From Geobacter sp. (GTDB taxonomy: Bacteria; Desulfobacterota; Desulfuromonadia; Geobacterales; Geobacteraceae): 64,000 bases of DNA. A model generated the notes under the pieces. It was not told the origin of the DNA, searched no databases, and saw only the letters and a program-made list of their open reading frames with translations. This document shows positions 16,528 through 26,273 of the stretch, in pieces; the stretch's first letter is position 1, and each line of letters opens with the position of its first letter. The stretch covers positions 414,725 to 478,724 of the forward strand of contig POSG01000002.1 of the NCBI GenBank assembly GCA_003314535.1. The letters run 5' to 3'. Both the position numbers and the translations under genes were made by a program.

Positions 16528-17223
16528 TTACTTCTTCCTGTTTTGGCGCTTTCTGTCAGCCACCGGATCGACTGAAGAAAAGACTATTCCATTCAGCAAC
16601 AATTCAGTTACATGGCGAGAGAGATCATCTTTCCCCAATCCTTCCAGGCTGGGTATTCGCTTCCATGTCTTCGCCGCAGCAAGGGGAAGCAGAGCCAACC
16701 CGACTATGGACATCAAGAGCAATCGCGGGTCGATGTCTCTGTTCACCTCTCCCCGCTTTTGTCCGCCAGCTATGCAATCCCTGAACTTCTCCTGCCTGTC
16801 GATGGGAATGCGTTGCATTATTTTTTCCCTGAGCAGTCCGCCTTCATTGACGATTTCCCGGATCCATAACGGCGGCAACCACGGCATGGTCTCGCAGCCC
16901 TCGATCAAACGGGCGACAAATGCTTTTATAAAGGCGATCGGGTCCATTTCGCTCCCGGTGAACAACTCCCAGAGACGGGTATCGAAGCGCATGATCCTTT
17001 CTTCGACAATCGAATCCAGCAAATGGTCTCTGGTCTTGAAATAATAATGGACCATTGCCGACGTGACGCCTACGTGCGCCGCAATCTGTGCGATCGTCGT
17101 CGCTGCGATGCCGTTCTCCGCAAAGAGTGCAGTAGCCGCATCGAGAAGTTGCTCCCGCGTGTTGTCTTCACCCTTTGCGGAGGGGTGTCCTGACAATGAT
17201 TTCCTTCGGCCGGAAGTTTTCAT
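16528..17223 (-). CDS. TetR/AcrR family transcriptional regulator
   Basis: The 231-residue protein has an N-terminal helix-turn-helix (about residues 22-68: REQLLDAATALFAENG, then VTSAMVHYYFKTRDHL) typical of TetR repressors. A longer C-terminal ligand-binding domain has a LLLMSIVGLALLP helix, close to the CerR/AcrR subgroup. Members repress efflux or metabolic genes and often themselves until a small hydrophobic ligand binds. A near-perfect palindrome sits just upstream of its start, consistent with autoregulation. The thioesterase gene upstream on the same strand is a possible target. Confidence 0.92.
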   Translation of the reverse strand: MKTSGRRKSLSGHPSAKGEDNTREQLLDAATALFAENGIAATTIAQIAAHVGVTSAMVHYYFKTRDHLLDSIVEERIMRFDTRLWELFTGSEMDPIAFIKAFVARLIEGCETMPWLPPLWIREIVNEGGLLREKIMQRIPIDRQEKFRDCIAGGQKRGEVNRDIDPRLLLMSIVGLALLPLAAAKTWKRIPSLEGLGKDDLSRHVTELLLNGIVFSSVDPVADRKRQNRKK

Positions 17224-17232
17224 GCCTCTATA

Positions 17233-17252
17233 TTAACTAACTTGTTAGTTAA
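17233..17252. promoter_or_regulatory. Palindromic operator upstream of tetR-type gene
   Basis: TTAACTAAC-TT-GTTAGTTAA is a perfect 9-base inverted repeat with a 2-base centre, located 10-29 bases before the regulator's ATG. Size, symmetry and position fit an autoregulatory TetR-family operator. Confidence 0.8.
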
Positions 17253-17375
17253 TGTCAAGACCGCAAAAAAACCTGGAGTGGAATTCCAAGTTAATCACCG
17301 CAATTTTCCGGACAGATTTTTCAAATGCCCTTCCGGCGGGCGAATTGCATCACCCGTTCTCACCTTCTTCATGAT

Positions 17376-17867
17376 TCAACTAACGACGTAGGCAGCAGTA
17401 CCGGTTGCAATCAACAAATCGGCGTCGTTTACCAGTTCCATGCGGACGGTGGCAATGCGCCCACCCAGGCGCATGACTTTCGCGCTTGCGTGGAAGCTGC
17501 TGCCAATCCCCTGGTGAAGGTAATCCACTCGTAAATCAATGGTTCCGATGCGAAACAAACGAGCGGAAATTTGCTCTGCCGTTTCGTTTGCATGCTTCTC
17601 AGCAATCGCCATGGTCACGGCAAAACCGCCAACCGTATCAAGTGCGGTTGCAATGGCGCCGCCATGGAGGCGGTTGTGAAGATAACTGCCTACCAGCTCC
17701 GGCCGCATTTCAAATGCCAGTCGGGGGAATTCGGGGTCAAACGACTCCACGCGAAGTCCGATAATTTCATTGAACCTTATGCGGTGCTCCACGATTTCTT
17801 TCAATATTGTTTCCAGGCGATCCTGCTCCCCGTGGGGCCGGCGATCGACAACCTTTGATGCATCCAT
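17376..17867 (-). CDS. Hotdog-fold thioesterase (PaaI/YigI-like)
   Basis: The 163-residue protein has the single hotdog domain of acyl-CoA thioesterases. The central helix segment NRLHGGAIATALDTVGG carries the conserved HGG, and the C-terminal strands include DLRVDYLHQG and GRIATVRMELV. Such enzymes hydrolyse acyl- or aryl-CoA esters in the cytoplasm; the chain specificity is not visible. An AGAGGA ribosome binding site precedes ATG 17867. The TetR-family gene follows 150 bases later on the same strand. Confidence 0.85.
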   Translation of the reverse strand: MDASKVVDRRPHGEQDRLETILKEIVEHRIRFNEIIGLRVESFDPEFPRLAFEMRPELVGSYLHNRLHGGAIATALDTVGGFAVTMAIAEKHANETAEQISARLFRIGTIDLRVDYLHQGIGSSFHASAKVMRLGGRIATVRMELVNDADLLIATGTAAYVVS

Positions 17868-18005
17868 AATTTTTCCTCTCTGCCCATTCCATGAAAGATA
17901 TTTATGCTCGGCGCTATATTTATCGTGGACATTCCCCTTGCCTCCGTGCGGTTTCAGCTCTCCGCCATGGAAATGTGAAGAGCGCTCTGCCTTCGCCGGA
18001 AGCCA

Positions 18006-19013
18006 TTACTCCTTATCTTGGGATGGAGGAGTGAACACAACCTCGAATTGCGTCCCGTCACCGCTTTTCACCTCCACGAAAGCGTTAATCTGCCTGGTAA
18101 GCATCTGTACAAGAGTCAGCCCCAGAGATTGTTCCTGCTGCCAGTCAAGGCCGGCCGGAAGCCCCACCCCGTCATCGCTCACGAAAATGCCGATCCTGCC
18201 GCCGGAAGCCTGCTTGAGCGATACAGTGACTTCTCCCTCGGTACGACCCTTGAAAGCATGTTTCAAGGCGTTTCCAACCAACTCGTTAATAATCAGGCCG
18301 CAGGGCACGGCAATGTCGATCGGCAGCGAAACCGCTTGCAGGTTGAAATTCAGCCTGATGGGAAACGCAACCTGGCCATGGAATGACCATATGTAGTTCA
18401 CAAGATTTCTTACATATTCCGAGAAGTCGATCCTGGCAAGGTCATACGAACGATAGAGGTACTCATGCACCAAGGCCATTGAGTAGACCCGATTGTTCAC
18501 ATCCTGAAGCACCTCGCGGATTTGCTCACCCTTCAAACCGTCTGCCTGAAGGCTCACCAGGCTGGAGATGATCTGCATGTTGTTCTTCACCCGATGGTGG
18601 ATCTCCTTCAACAGTACTTCCTTTTCTCTCAGCGATGCTTTGATCTTCTCCTCGGCACACTTGAGGTCGCTGATGTTCTCGGAAAAAATGATCAAACCGC
18701 CGATCTCCTTCCTGTTCCTGTACCATGGCCGGATTTCCCAGTGAACCCAGTCAACAGTGCCATCGGCCCTCTCCCATGGATCGGAGTCGTGCCGCTCCAC
18801 GGCGCCTGCCAGGCAACGACTGTGTACCTTCTTCCATCTCTCCGGAATGTCTGGAAAAACTTCGTAATGACTCCTGCCGATGATATCCTGAACGACAACG
18901 CGGTATGCTTCAAACCAACGACGGCTGGCGCTCAGGTATTTCATGTCTTTGTCAAACATCGCAATGGCCGCCGGCGCATGTTCAATGAACAGGCGTCTCT
19001 TCTTAATTTGCAT
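18006..19013 (-). CDS. PAS sensor histidine kinase, HisKA_2 type
   Basis: This short cytoplasmic kinase (335 residues) has one PAS domain (about 5-120, with conserved RRWFEAYRV and HWEIRPWY). It is followed by the HisKA_2 motif [10 protein letters not shown] with probable phosphoacceptor His139, then an ATPase domain with [12 protein letters not shown] and [15 protein letters not shown] ribosome binding site precedes ATG 19013. The absence of a further N-terminal domain makes it among the shortest kinases of its type, so loss of upstream domains is possible. No response regulator is adjacent. Confidence 0.9.
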   Translation of the reverse strand: MQIKKRRLFIEHAPAAIAMFDKDMKYLSASRRWFEAYRVVVQDIIGRSHYEVFPDIPERWKKVHSRCLAGAVERHDSDPWERADGTVDWVHWEIRPWYRNRKEIGGLIIFSENISDLKCAEEKIKASLREKEVLLKEIHHRVKNNMQIISSLVSLQADGLKGEQIREVLQDVNNRVYSMALVHEYLYRSYDLARIDFSEYVRNLVNYIWSFHGQVAFPIRLNFNLQAVSLPIDIAVPCGLIINELVGNALKHAFKGRTEGEVTVSLKQASGGRIGIFVSDDGVGLPAGLDWQQEQSLGLTLVQMLTRQINAFVEVKSGDGTQFEVVFTPPSQDKE

Positions 19014-19388
19014 GATTACGTCCCAGTTTCAGTATATTACCGCATTCGTGAACAAGATATCCGGACCGTCCCCGTAAGAGGTTAATTTTACGAGTCTACA
19101 ATATTAGCATCAGTCACGCGACTCGCAATACGGGATTCCGTATTGAACAGCACCTCCCCTCTATTCCGAATTAAATATGCTGTCAACACAATTCCCAGGT
19201 TGAAGTTCTCAGAAACCGTGCTAACTATTTTGAAGTGAACACATGGCGACGGGTGGCCGTTCAAGCACTGCAAAGTCGAGATAGCCCCCGGAATGTTCTT
19301 TTATGCGCCTCACCACCTGGAACCGGTCTTAAGGTGTCATGAAAGCTCATTACTCGCAAGGGGAAAGCACGCAAAGGAGGTTCTTCCC
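19014..19388. other. Intergenic region between kinase and rubredoxin genes
   Basis: These 375 bases separate divergent genes and should contain both promoters. A small minus-strand frame at 19088-19273 has no ribosome binding site or motif. Nothing further could be supported apart from the AAAGGAGG ribosome binding site of the rubredoxin. Confidence 0.4.
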
Positions 19389-19508
19389 ATGCAAAAAACA
19401 AAACGTTGGCAATGTCTTGTTTGCGGTTACATTCACGATGGACCGGCGCCGCCGAAGATATGCCCTACATGCAAGGCCGACAGTTCGAGGTTCATTCCGT
19501 ACAAGTAA
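19389..19508 (+). CDS. Rubredoxin-like (desulforedoxin-size) electron carrier
   Basis: The 39-residue protein has two Cys pairs, C9-x2-C12 and C25-x2-C28, in CLVCGYIHDG and CPTCKAD, which ligate one iron. It is shorter than typical rubredoxin (about 52 residues), lacking the central loop. The start at 19389 follows AAAGGAGG. It precedes the flavodiiron gene by 76 bases, and rubredoxins are the usual electron donors to such enzymes, so the pair is very probably functional together in O2 or NO scavenging. Confidence 0.9.
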   Translation: MQKTKRWQCLVCGYIHDGPAPPKICPTCKADSSRFIPYK

Positions 19509-19584
19509 ATGAACTGTTTGCATTTCCGAAATTGGCAAAAACGTTTTTCCGCATGGTAACTGCGGAAAGAAGGAGGATAGTATC

Positions 19585-20769
19585 ATGCATTTTTCTGTCA
19601 AGGGAAATGTCTCATGGGTTGGAAAGATCGACTGGGAACTCCGCAAATTCCATGGGGAGGAATACTCCACCCACAGGGGCTCCACGTACAACTCCTACCT
19701 TGTCCGCGACGGGAAGACCGTGCTCATCGATACCGTATGGTCACCCTTTGCCGTGGAATTCGTTGAAAACCTCGCAAAGGAAATCGACCTGGCGAAGATA
19801 GACTTTGTGGTTGCAAACCATGCCGAGAGCGACCACAGCGGCGGCCTGCCTGAGTTGATGCGGCGGATCCCGGACACTCCCATCTATTGCACGGCCAATG
19901 CCGTAAAGTCATTGAAGGGGCTTTACCACCAGGATTGGAATTTTCGCACAGTGAAGACCGGTGACCGGCTGAATATCGGTTCGAAGGAGTTGATCTTCAT
20001 CGAAGCGCCTATGCTGCACTGGCCCGACAGCATGTTCTGCTACCTGACCGGAGACAACATCCTGTTCTCCAACGATGCCTTCGGCCAGCACCTTGCCTCC
20101 GAGCTCCTGTTCAACGACCTGGTGGACCAGTCCGAACTGTTCCAGGAGTGCATCAAGTACTACGCAAACATCCTAACGCCCTTCAGCGCGCTGGTTGACC
20201 GGAAGATAAAGGAAGTGGTCGCCTTCGGCCTGCCGGTGGACATGATCTGCCCAAGCCATGGCGTCATCTGGAGGGACAACCCCCTGCAGATAGTCACCAG
20301 ATATGCGGCATGGGCAGCCGACTACCAGGAAAACCAGGTAACGATCATCTACGACACCATGTGGGACGGCACGCGGAAGATGGCCGAATCTATCGCGAAA
20401 GGAATCCATGAAGCAGACGATGATGTGACGATCAAGCTCTTCAACGCCGCCCGTTCCGACAAGAACGATATCATCACCGAAGTCTTCAAATCCAAGGCCG
20501 TCCTGGTTGGTTCCCCCACCATAAACCGGGGAATTCTCTCAGCAGTCGCCGGGATTCTCGAAGAAATGCGCGGCCTGGGCTTCAAGAACAAAAAAGCTGC
20601 TGCTTTCGGGGCATACGGCTGGAGCGGGGAATCCGTCGCGATGATCACCGAGCGGCTGCGGGCAGGCGGTTTCCACCTGGTCAACGAGGGTTTGCGGGTC
20701 TTCTGGAATCCGGATGGCCAGGCGCTAGCCGACTGTGTATCCTTTGGCCGGGACTTGGCCTCGAAGTAA
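19585..20769 (+). CDS. Flavodiiron protein (A-type flavoprotein, O2/NO reductase)
   Basis: The 394-residue protein combines a metallo-beta-lactamase-like diiron domain with a C-terminal flavodoxin domain (about 250-394). Diiron ligands are in place: H79-x-E81-x-D83-H84 (HAESDH), H145 (MLHWPDS), D164 (SNDAFG) and H225 (CPSHG). The FMN loop [12 protein letters not shown] begins the flavodoxin part. Such enzymes reduce O2 to water or NO to N2O in strict anaerobes using rubredoxin electrons. The adjacent rubredoxin gene supports this role. Motifs are complete, so it should be active; O2 versus NO preference cannot be told. Confidence 0.96.
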   Translation: MHFSVKGNVSWVGKIDWELRKFHGEEYSTHRGSTYNSYLVRDGKTVLIDTVWSPFAVEFVENLAKEIDLAKIDFVVANHAESDHSGGLPELMRRIPDTPIYCTANAVKSLKGLYHQDWNFRTVKTGDRLNIGSKELIFIEAPMLHWPDSMFCYLTGDNILFSNDAFGQHLASELLFNDLVDQSELFQECIKYYANILTPFSALVDRKIKEVVAFGLPVDMICPSHGVIWRDNPLQIVTRYAAWAADYQENQVTIIYDTMWDGTRKMAESIAKGIHEADDDVTIKLFNAARSDKNDIITEVFKSKAVLVGSPTINRGILSAVAGILEEMRGLGFKNKKAAAFGAYGWSGESVAMITERLRAGGFHLVNEGLRVFWNPDGQALADCVSFGRDLASK

Positions 20770-20844
20770 AACCTTTGTCCTAAGGCATGAGTGGCAGTGG
20801 TCTTGCTGCCAGCCGAAGCAGCGAGTTGAAGCTCGGCTACTAAG

Positions 20845-20886
20845 GGGACACCATACCCATTCTTTCAACAATTGGTATGGTGTCCC
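20845..20886 (+). terminator. Strong hairpin after the flavodiiron gene
   Basis: GGGACACCATACC (20845-20857) and GGTATGGTGTCCC (20874-20886) form a perfect 13-bp stem with a 16-base loop, 75 bases after the stop codon. It is followed by a modest T-rich stretch and is the likely terminator of the rubredoxin-flavodiiron operon. Confidence 0.75.
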
Positions 20887-21012
20887 TGTATTTCCTGGTA
20901 TCTTTATGTTCTATTTCCGACTTGATTAGTAGTGTTCATCATTAGCCGCGGCACTGCTATCGGTCTTTTTCTTTACATGATCTCGACCCGCGAGATCGCA
21001 CGCATCAGCCAT

Positions 21013-21102
21013 TCAAGTCGATACTCCAAGCCTTGGCAGAATCACTTTTTGCAGTAGACCCCAGATAACGAATACAGCAATGATAGTAATAAGGCCTTTC
21101 AT
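21013..21102 (-). CDS. Single-span membrane micropeptide, 29 residues
   Basis: ATG 21102 follows a GAGGGGGG ribosome binding site. The peptide has one hydrophobic helix (ITIIAVFVIWGLLQKVILP) and a short polar tail. It ends just past the helix, as regulatory micropeptides do. It lies about 190 bases downstream of the FmdB-like zinc ribbon on the same strand. Function is unknown; the ribosome binding site and tidy membrane helix support translation. Confidence 0.5.
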   Translation of the reverse strand: MKGLITIIAVFVIWGLLQKVILPRLGVST

Positions 21103-21292
21103 AGTGCCCCCCTCTAAATTGGTCATCCGAAATGACCGAGCGCAGAGAACCTGAGTTTCATACTCCAGGCCGCAATAGCTGCATTTACTCGCATAACGGA
21201 ATGTCTGCAGATTAACCTGATACATGTCCGCTCTGTTTCACGGACAACTCGTCTAACAGTCTAAGATGCCAAACTGGCATCGATCAGAACCG

Positions 21293-21472
21293 TCAACCAC
21301 CACTGTAAGGTGATGCTGCTGGCGCCGCACCGCATGTGGAAAAAGACGATATCTCCTTGATTACCTCGGTTGACCCGCAATTCGGGCACTCCATGGTTTC
21401 CGCCTCATCGTTTTTCTGGAGTTTTTCAAACCGCTGACCGCACTTTGTGCATGAGATTACATTAATTGACAT
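21293..21472 (-). CDS. FmdB-family zinc-ribbon protein
   Basis: The 59-residue protein has the layout of the FmdB/CxxC zinc-ribbon family: SCTKCGQRFE near the start, ECPNCGS in the middle and a CGAAPAASPYSGG tail. Family members are small putative regulators first noted beside formamidase genes. A GGGGAGG ribosome binding site precedes ATG 21472 and a strong promoter lies 36-64 bases upstream. It is probably expressed at a high basal level. Confidence 0.75.
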   Translation of the reverse strand: MSINVISCTKCGQRFEKLQKNDEAETMECPNCGSTEVIKEISSFSTCGAAPAASPYSGG

Positions 21473-21507
21473 TTTTGACCTCCCCGTCGTTTTTCAAATT
21501 CCCTTAT

Positions 21508-21536
21508 ATATTAATATGTATATATTGCGATGTCAA
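21508..21536 (-). promoter_or_regulatory. Sigma-70-type promoter for the FmdB-like gene
   Basis: On the minus strand TTGACA (plus 21531-21536) is followed after exactly 17 bases by TAATAT (plus 21508-21513). The start site would fall about 28 bases before the ATG. This is the best -35/-10 match seen in the window. Confidence 0.75.
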
Positions 21537-21695
21537 GCACTCAAAAATATTCAATCCCTTAACCGGCTCTATCCCTTTTTTTGTGTTCAGGTTGCAGTGT
21601 TCCGAAATCCAACCCCTAAAACTAGCGCCATTCTACCATTCTAAACTGTCCCCCGAATTTCCCAGGGCAAGGGTAACTTCAAGCGATGCAAACCG

Positions 21696-22007
21696 TTATT
21701 TCCCCCTTGCCAGCAGTTTACTGCACATCAGCTTGGGCACTTCACGCAGTTCGAGTTGCGACAACCATTCATGGGGAAGTCCCCCCGCCCCTGATATCGT
21801 CCCTAGAATATTCCCTGCAATTGCCCCGGTTGAGTCCGAATCCCCCGAATGGTTGACCGCCAGACGAACGCCCCTTGTGAAATCCCCTTCAGCCGCAAAA
21901 GCGCAGTAGAGCGATATCGCCAGCGTCTCGCCCCCCACCCGACCGCCACCGAGACGTTCGATGGTCTCGGGGCGAAGTCTGAATGGAGCCAATCCTGGCT
22001 TTTTTCA
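21696..22007 (-). pseudogene. ADP-ribosylglycohydrolase C-terminal relic
   Basis: The frame retains the C-terminal part of ADP-ribosylglycohydrolases: [19 protein letters not shown], then [15 protein letters not shown], which carries the conserved Asp ligands of the second magnesium site, then PHEWLSQLE. The N-terminal two thirds, with the first metal site, is missing. Upstream, the same frame runs into a TGA at 22005-22007 preceded by a short unrelated open stretch reaching ATG 22100. It cannot form an active enzyme and is a truncated copy. Confidence 0.7.
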
Positions 22008-22139
22008 CCAACTGAATCGTCTCTCCTGGTGTTTGTATGCTTCTTCTCTTGCGATATCCATATCTGCGCCTATCACGTGTTTGAAGTGTTGATGCTTCAT
22101 TATAAGGGGTCTTGCGCAACCTGAAACAATGCAAGCCCA

Positions 22140-22174
22140 AAAAGCCCTTGCCAAATATCAGTTTTACCGGTAAT
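22140..22174. repeat. Copy 1 of a repeated upstream element (AGCCCTTGCCAA...TTTTACCGG)
   Basis: AGCCCTTGCCAA, then GTTTTACCGGTAAT, recurs with small changes at 34421-34457. In both places it lies ahead of a MESH1-like reading frame (intact at 34513, truncated at 22293). The spacing differs, so copy 1 has gained about 70 bases between element and start codon. Confidence 0.6.
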
Positions 22175-22292
22175 GCTTTATTCCATTAACAATCAGGCCG
22201 GACATCTTAAATCACACGTCATTTTGAACCCGTAGCAAAGCTGAGTCATTCAAAATGGTTTGGAGGGTATTCTGGAAAAATTGGGGATTTAT

Positions 22293-22379
22293 ATGCCAGA
22301 ATCAACAATCACAACGAGCATGGTCATCAAGACAATGGCATATTTTGTTGCCGGATTAAATGCCAATCAGTACCGCTAG
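22293..22379 (+). pseudogene. Truncated duplicate of the MESH1-like hydrolase N-terminus
   Basis: The frame MPESTITTSMVIKTMA matches the start of the intact gene at 34513 (MRESTSTTSMVIKAMA). It continues with one extra codon as FVAGLNANQYR, aligning to FAAEKHRNQRR, and stops at TAG where the intact gene has a Lys codon. No catalytic HD residues remain. The upstream repeat is shared too, so this is a partial duplication that decayed. Confidence 0.65.
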
Positions 22380-22501
22380 GTAGATACTATGGTTATCATA
22401 TGTTAAGATGGAAATATAATGTGACCCGTTCTGCAACAATTGCCCCGCAGCCTTCAACTTTTTTCCGTCGAAATCAACCATAGATATCACCAATCAATAA
22501 T

Positions 22502-24595
22502 ATGAAACCAATCAAGCATATACTTCGGCCAATAACGACTTTTAGCGACAAGCAGCGAATGTTGATTTTGCTGGCCTGTTCCATCGTGCTGATATCAACC
22601 ATGTTCTGCTTTCTTGCCTACAGCTTTTATTCCATCAACAAGGAAAGCCGTCAGCGTCTAAATGCGCTTATAGATATTATCGATGAGGACCTGGCAATAC
22701 AAATGTCGTCTGCAGACAGCCTGCCTATAGACAAATCACTTGCAGTCATAAAAGCTGACCCATCCATCAAACATGCATTCATCCTGAACGCGAAAGGCCA
22801 AGTTATCGCCTATTACAATCAAAATACGGAAGAGACACCTCATACAATGCAACAAAGCCTGGACTCACTGAGATCCAGAATCAGGCAACAATTTGTTCAG
22901 GTGAGCCCGGGAGTGGAAAGCCCGATCAGCAGAAACGGTACCCGTCTGGGAACTGTTTTGATTGAGCAGAACGAGCAGATCATTATTAAGAAAATATTGG
23001 ACACCACCGGTATCAGCGCAATTATTCTGCTTTTCGCTCTCGGGCTGAGCTATCTTTTGGCCGGGCGGTTTCAACGGGTTGTTACCGAACCAGTGACCAC
23101 TATGGCAACAATAATGCGGGAAGTAAGCTACACCAAAGACTATTCGAAACGTGTCCCCAGCTTTAATACTGACGAGATTTCCCAGTTGGCAAACTCATTC
23201 AACGAGATGCTGTCGGAAATTGAACACAGGGACGAAGACCTGCTGGACCGGCAGAATCAACTGCACCATATGGCAAATTTTGACAGCCTGACCGGCCTGC
23301 CGAATCGGGCCCTTTTCAACGACCGCCTGGAGCAGGCTATTCGACGTACCAACAGAACAGGGGAAAAACTGGCCTTGCTTTTCATCGATCTGGACAATTT
23401 CAAGATGGTTAACGATACTTACGGTCACCGGACCGGCGACCAGGTCCTCTTAGAGACAACTGCACGACTTGCGTCCATTACCCGTGCCGGCGATACATTG
23501 GCACGCCTGGGAGGAGACGAGTTCACGATTATTTTACAGGATACAAAAACGGAGGAAACCGCCCGGCTGGTAGCCTGCAAGCATTTGAAGAATCTGTATC
23601 ATCACTTCCAGATTGGCAACAGAGAATTGTTCGTATCCGCCAGCATTGGAGTGGCCCTATATCCCGAACATGGTGCGACAGCGGAAGACTTGATCAAAAA
23701 CGCTGATGCCGCCATGTACCAAGCAAAAGAAAAAGGCAAAAACAGTGTGGAGCTCTTTTCTGAAACAATTAACTCCAAACTCTCGGAGAAAATGCTCCTC
23801 AGTAATGATCTCCACAAAGCCTTGCAACAGGGTGAGTTTGAACTCCACTATCAGCCCAGAATAAATCTGACGCGGAATTCCTGGGCAAGCGCCGAGGCTT
23901 TGTTACGCTGGAACCATCCAAGGCTTGGCAGAGTTCCTCCGGATAGATTCCTGCCACTTGCAGAAAAAAACGGAACGATCATACCAATCGGCGAATGGGT
24001 TATTCGTGAGGCGTGCAGACAACTGCATCAATGGCATTGCCAGGGTTTCCATCTTCCGAGAATATCTGTTAACGTCTCTCCACTGCAGTTGCATCGACAA
24101 GATCTGGTAGGCATTTTAAAAGACGCGTTGTCATCCAGCAACCTCTGTGCTCAAGCTATAGAACTGGAAATCGTGGAAAGCGCGCTGGTAGAAGATTCGG
24201 GTCATTCTATCAACCTGCTGAAAGAACTTCAGAGCATGGGTGTCAAAATAAGCATCGACGATTTTGGGACTGGATACTCTTCTCTCAGTTACCTGCGCAC
24301 CCTGCCGATTGACACCCTGAAAATTGACCGATCTTTTATGATCAACGCGCATGTATCCGAAGATGACCGACGAATCATAGCCGCAATTTGTGCCATGGCT
24401 CTAAGCCTTGGCCTCGAAGTGGTCACTGAAGGTGTTGAATGCGTCGAGCAGGAACAGATACTCCTTGACCATTGTTGCCACGAAGCTCAAGGGTATTACT
24501 ATGACCGTCCCATGGCAGCTGATGAGCTTACGCAACGGTTCCTAAGCTCACAGATACTACTGGAGGAGATGCCTTACAGACTTAACACAGTGTAA
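22502..24595 (+). CDS. Membrane GGDEF-EAL c-di-GMP enzyme with periplasmic sensor
   Basis: The 697-residue protein has membrane helices at about 18-42 and 160-182 that flank a periplasmic sensor region. A HAMP linker (about 183-240) follows, then a GGDEF domain with intact GGDEF at 337-341 and an RAGD inhibitory site five residues before it. The EAL domain has intact EAL at 465-467 and DDFGTGYSS, with EGVE downstream. The Asp in GHRTGD, which contacts guanine, is present, so the cyclase should make c-di-GMP rather than cGAMP. Both domains look catalytically competent; which activity dominates cannot be told. It appears monocistronic. Confidence 0.94.
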   Translation: MKPIKHILRPITTFSDKQRMLILLACSIVLISTMFCFLAYSFYSINKESRQRLNALIDIIDEDLAIQMSSADSLPIDKSLAVIKADPSIKHAFILNAKGQVIAYYNQNTEETPHTMQQSLDSLRSRIRQQFVQVSPGVESPISRNGTRLGTVLIEQNEQIIIKKILDTTGISAIILLFALGLSYLLAGRFQRVVTEPVTTMATIMREVSYTKDYSKRVPSFNTDEISQLANSFNEMLSEIEHRDEDLLDRQNQLHHMANFDSLTGLPNRALFNDRLEQAIRRTNRTGEKLALLFIDLDNFKMVNDTYGHRTGDQVLLETTARLASITRAGDTLARLGGDEFTIILQDTKTEETARLVACKHLKNLYHHFQIGNRELFVSASIGVALYPEHGATAEDLIKNADAAMYQAKEKGKNSVELFSETINSKLSEKMLLSNDLHKALQQGEFELHYQPRINLTRNSWASAEALLRWNHPRLGRVPPDRFLPLAEKNGTIIPIGEWVIREACRQLHQWHCQGFHLPRISVNVSPLQLHRQDLVGILKDALSSSNLCAQAIELEIVESALVEDSGHSINLLKELQSMGVKISIDDFGTGYSSLSYLRTLPIDTLKIDRSFMINAHVSEDDRRIIAAICAMALSLGLEVVTEGVECVEQEQILLDHCCHEAQGYYYDRPMAADELTQRFLSSQILLEEMPYRLNTV

Positions 24596-24875
24596 ACCCT
24601 TCCGAAGGATTCAAATGAGCCAGAATTTTTATTGATACGCGACTTAAATCCGTACTATAGATTATTAAGATTATCGTAATATATAAGGCAATGAATTCTC
24701 ATCGGCAAGCTGTTGTATCACGGGTTCTTCGCAAATAATGCCTGTACTGTCAGTCATTCAGATTTGTATTCCTGACATGGAGCTCACAATAGAAAACCAT
24801 ATGGATTTTTTTATTATAAGAACAGGTTTCACTCTAACTTTATATTTTGTGTGATGTTTTTCAGGAGAGTCTTAA

Positions 24876-26273
24876 ATGAAATTTATTCTTGTCATTGATC
24901 ATGACCCTTTTTCCCGGACTGTAATAAATGATTACCTGAGTGGAGCTTACCATGTTCTTTTCGCGGCAAGCGACGAGGAAGCAATAAATATTGCTAAACA
25001 CCAACCATTGGACTTGATTCTGCTCGACATGGAAATGCCTGAAGGCAACGGTGCAGAAATTTGTTCCCTCTTGAAAGAAACGAATACAACGAAATACATT
25101 CCGACGATTCTCCTTTCTTCCTGCAATCAGAAGGCAGATATCATCAACGGATTGCATGCCGGGGCCGATGACTATCTGACAAAACCCATCTGCGAGAATG
25201 AGTTGCTGGCCAGAGTCGATACACACCTTCGCACCAAAGACTATTATGCGGACCTTGAGAAAGAAGATCTGTTGATGCTCCTGGAATTGTCGGAAATCAT
25301 TTCCGTCACCAGAAACCCGAAAAAAATTCTTACAATAATTGTTGAAAAAATGGTCAAGGCTATTGATGTGTCACGTTGCTCCATCATAGGCCTTAACGAG
25401 GGTGGTGAATTGGTTGTCAAGACAAGCAGCGATCTTCCAATCAACCAGGAAATCAAAATTGACCTGGGGAAATACCCGGAAATCGAAAAAGCCCTGATCA
25501 CCCAGCAACCTGTCGTTTTGCAGGACATTCGAACAGACCCGCTCATGGCCCCTGTGCGGGACATGATTGAGGGGCTAACCGACCAGGCCATTTTCGTGGT
25601 GCCCATTATCAAGAAACAAAGCGTCATCGGGACCTTATTCCTGAGGACTGCATCCCCGGTCAGGGAGTGGGTTTCAGCGAGGATCTTCAAATTGTGCCAA
25701 CTGGTTGCGAACATCTCAGGAAACGCTCTTGAGAATGCGATAATTTTCGAGGCGATGCATTCACAGAAGAAATTACTCGAAGACCTTGCACTTCGCGACA
25801 GCTTGACGGGCCTTTTCAACCATCAGCATTTCCATACACGCCTTGAAGAAGAGTTTTATAGAGCCCAGCGATATTCTTTGCCTTTGTCTTGCGTCTTTGC
25901 CGACATTGACAACTTCAAGCATATTAACGATCATTACGGGCATGTCACTGGTGATATGGTGTTGAAGCAGATTGGAAGGCTGATTGACAGGACACTGCGG
26001 AAAAGTGACCTTGCTGCCCGTTATGGTGGAGAGGAATTTGCTGGCTTGCTGCCGAACACGTCAAGCGATGGTGCCTGCGACTTTGCCCAAAGACTGGAGG
26101 ATGAGATCGGGGCATTGTCGATTCAACCTCTCAAGGACAAAAGAGTGTCAATAAGCGTAGGGGTAGCTACCTACAACGACGGAAACTTATCATCATACCA
26201 GGACTTAGTGCAACGCGCTGATGAAACTATGTATGTGGCAAAACAGGCGAAGAAAGAGATAATCTGTCAATGA
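24876..26273 (+). CDS. Response regulator diguanylate cyclase (REC-GAF-GGDEF)
   Basis: The 465-residue cytoplasmic protein starts after AGGAGAG. The receiver domain (1-120) shows LLDMEMPEGNG with phospho-acceptor Asp and a KP motif (TKPICE). A GAF domain (about 140-295) follows, then a GGDEF domain with GGEEF at 384-388. An RKSD inhibitory site lies five residues upstream and GHVTGD keeps the guanine-contacting Asp. Phosphorylation by a histidine kinase should stimulate c-di-GMP synthesis; the partner kinase is not adjacent in the same operon. It follows the GGDEF-EAL gene by 280 bases of AT-rich sequence without features. Confidence 0.95.
   Translation: MKFILVIDHDPFSRTVINDYLSGAYHVLFAASDEEAINIAKHQPLDLILLDMEMPEGNGAEICSLLKETNTTKYIPTILLSSCNQKADIINGLHAGADDYLTKPICENELLARVDTHLRTKDYYADLEKEDLLMLLELSEIISVTRNPKKILTIIVEKMVKAIDVSRCSIIGLNEGGELVVKTSSDLPINQEIKIDLGKYPEIEKALITQQPVVLQDIRTDPLMAPVRDMIEGLTDQAIFVVPIIKKQSVIGTLFLRTASPVREWVSARIFKLCQLVANISGNALENAIIFEAMHSQKKLLEDLALRDSLTGLFNHQHFHTRLEEEFYRAQRYSLPLSCVFADIDNFKHINDHYGHVTGDMVLKQIGRLIDRTLRKSDLAARYGGEEFAGLLPNTSSDGACDFAQRLEDEIGALSIQPLKDKRVSISVGVATYNDGNLSSYQDLVQRADETMYVAKQAKKEIICQ

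Noticed and set aside
19585..20769. Reading the flavodiiron protein as a plain metallo-beta-lactamase hydrolase
   Set aside because: The C-terminal flavodoxin domain, the diiron ligand set and the adjacent rubredoxin gene identify it as a flavodiiron protein.
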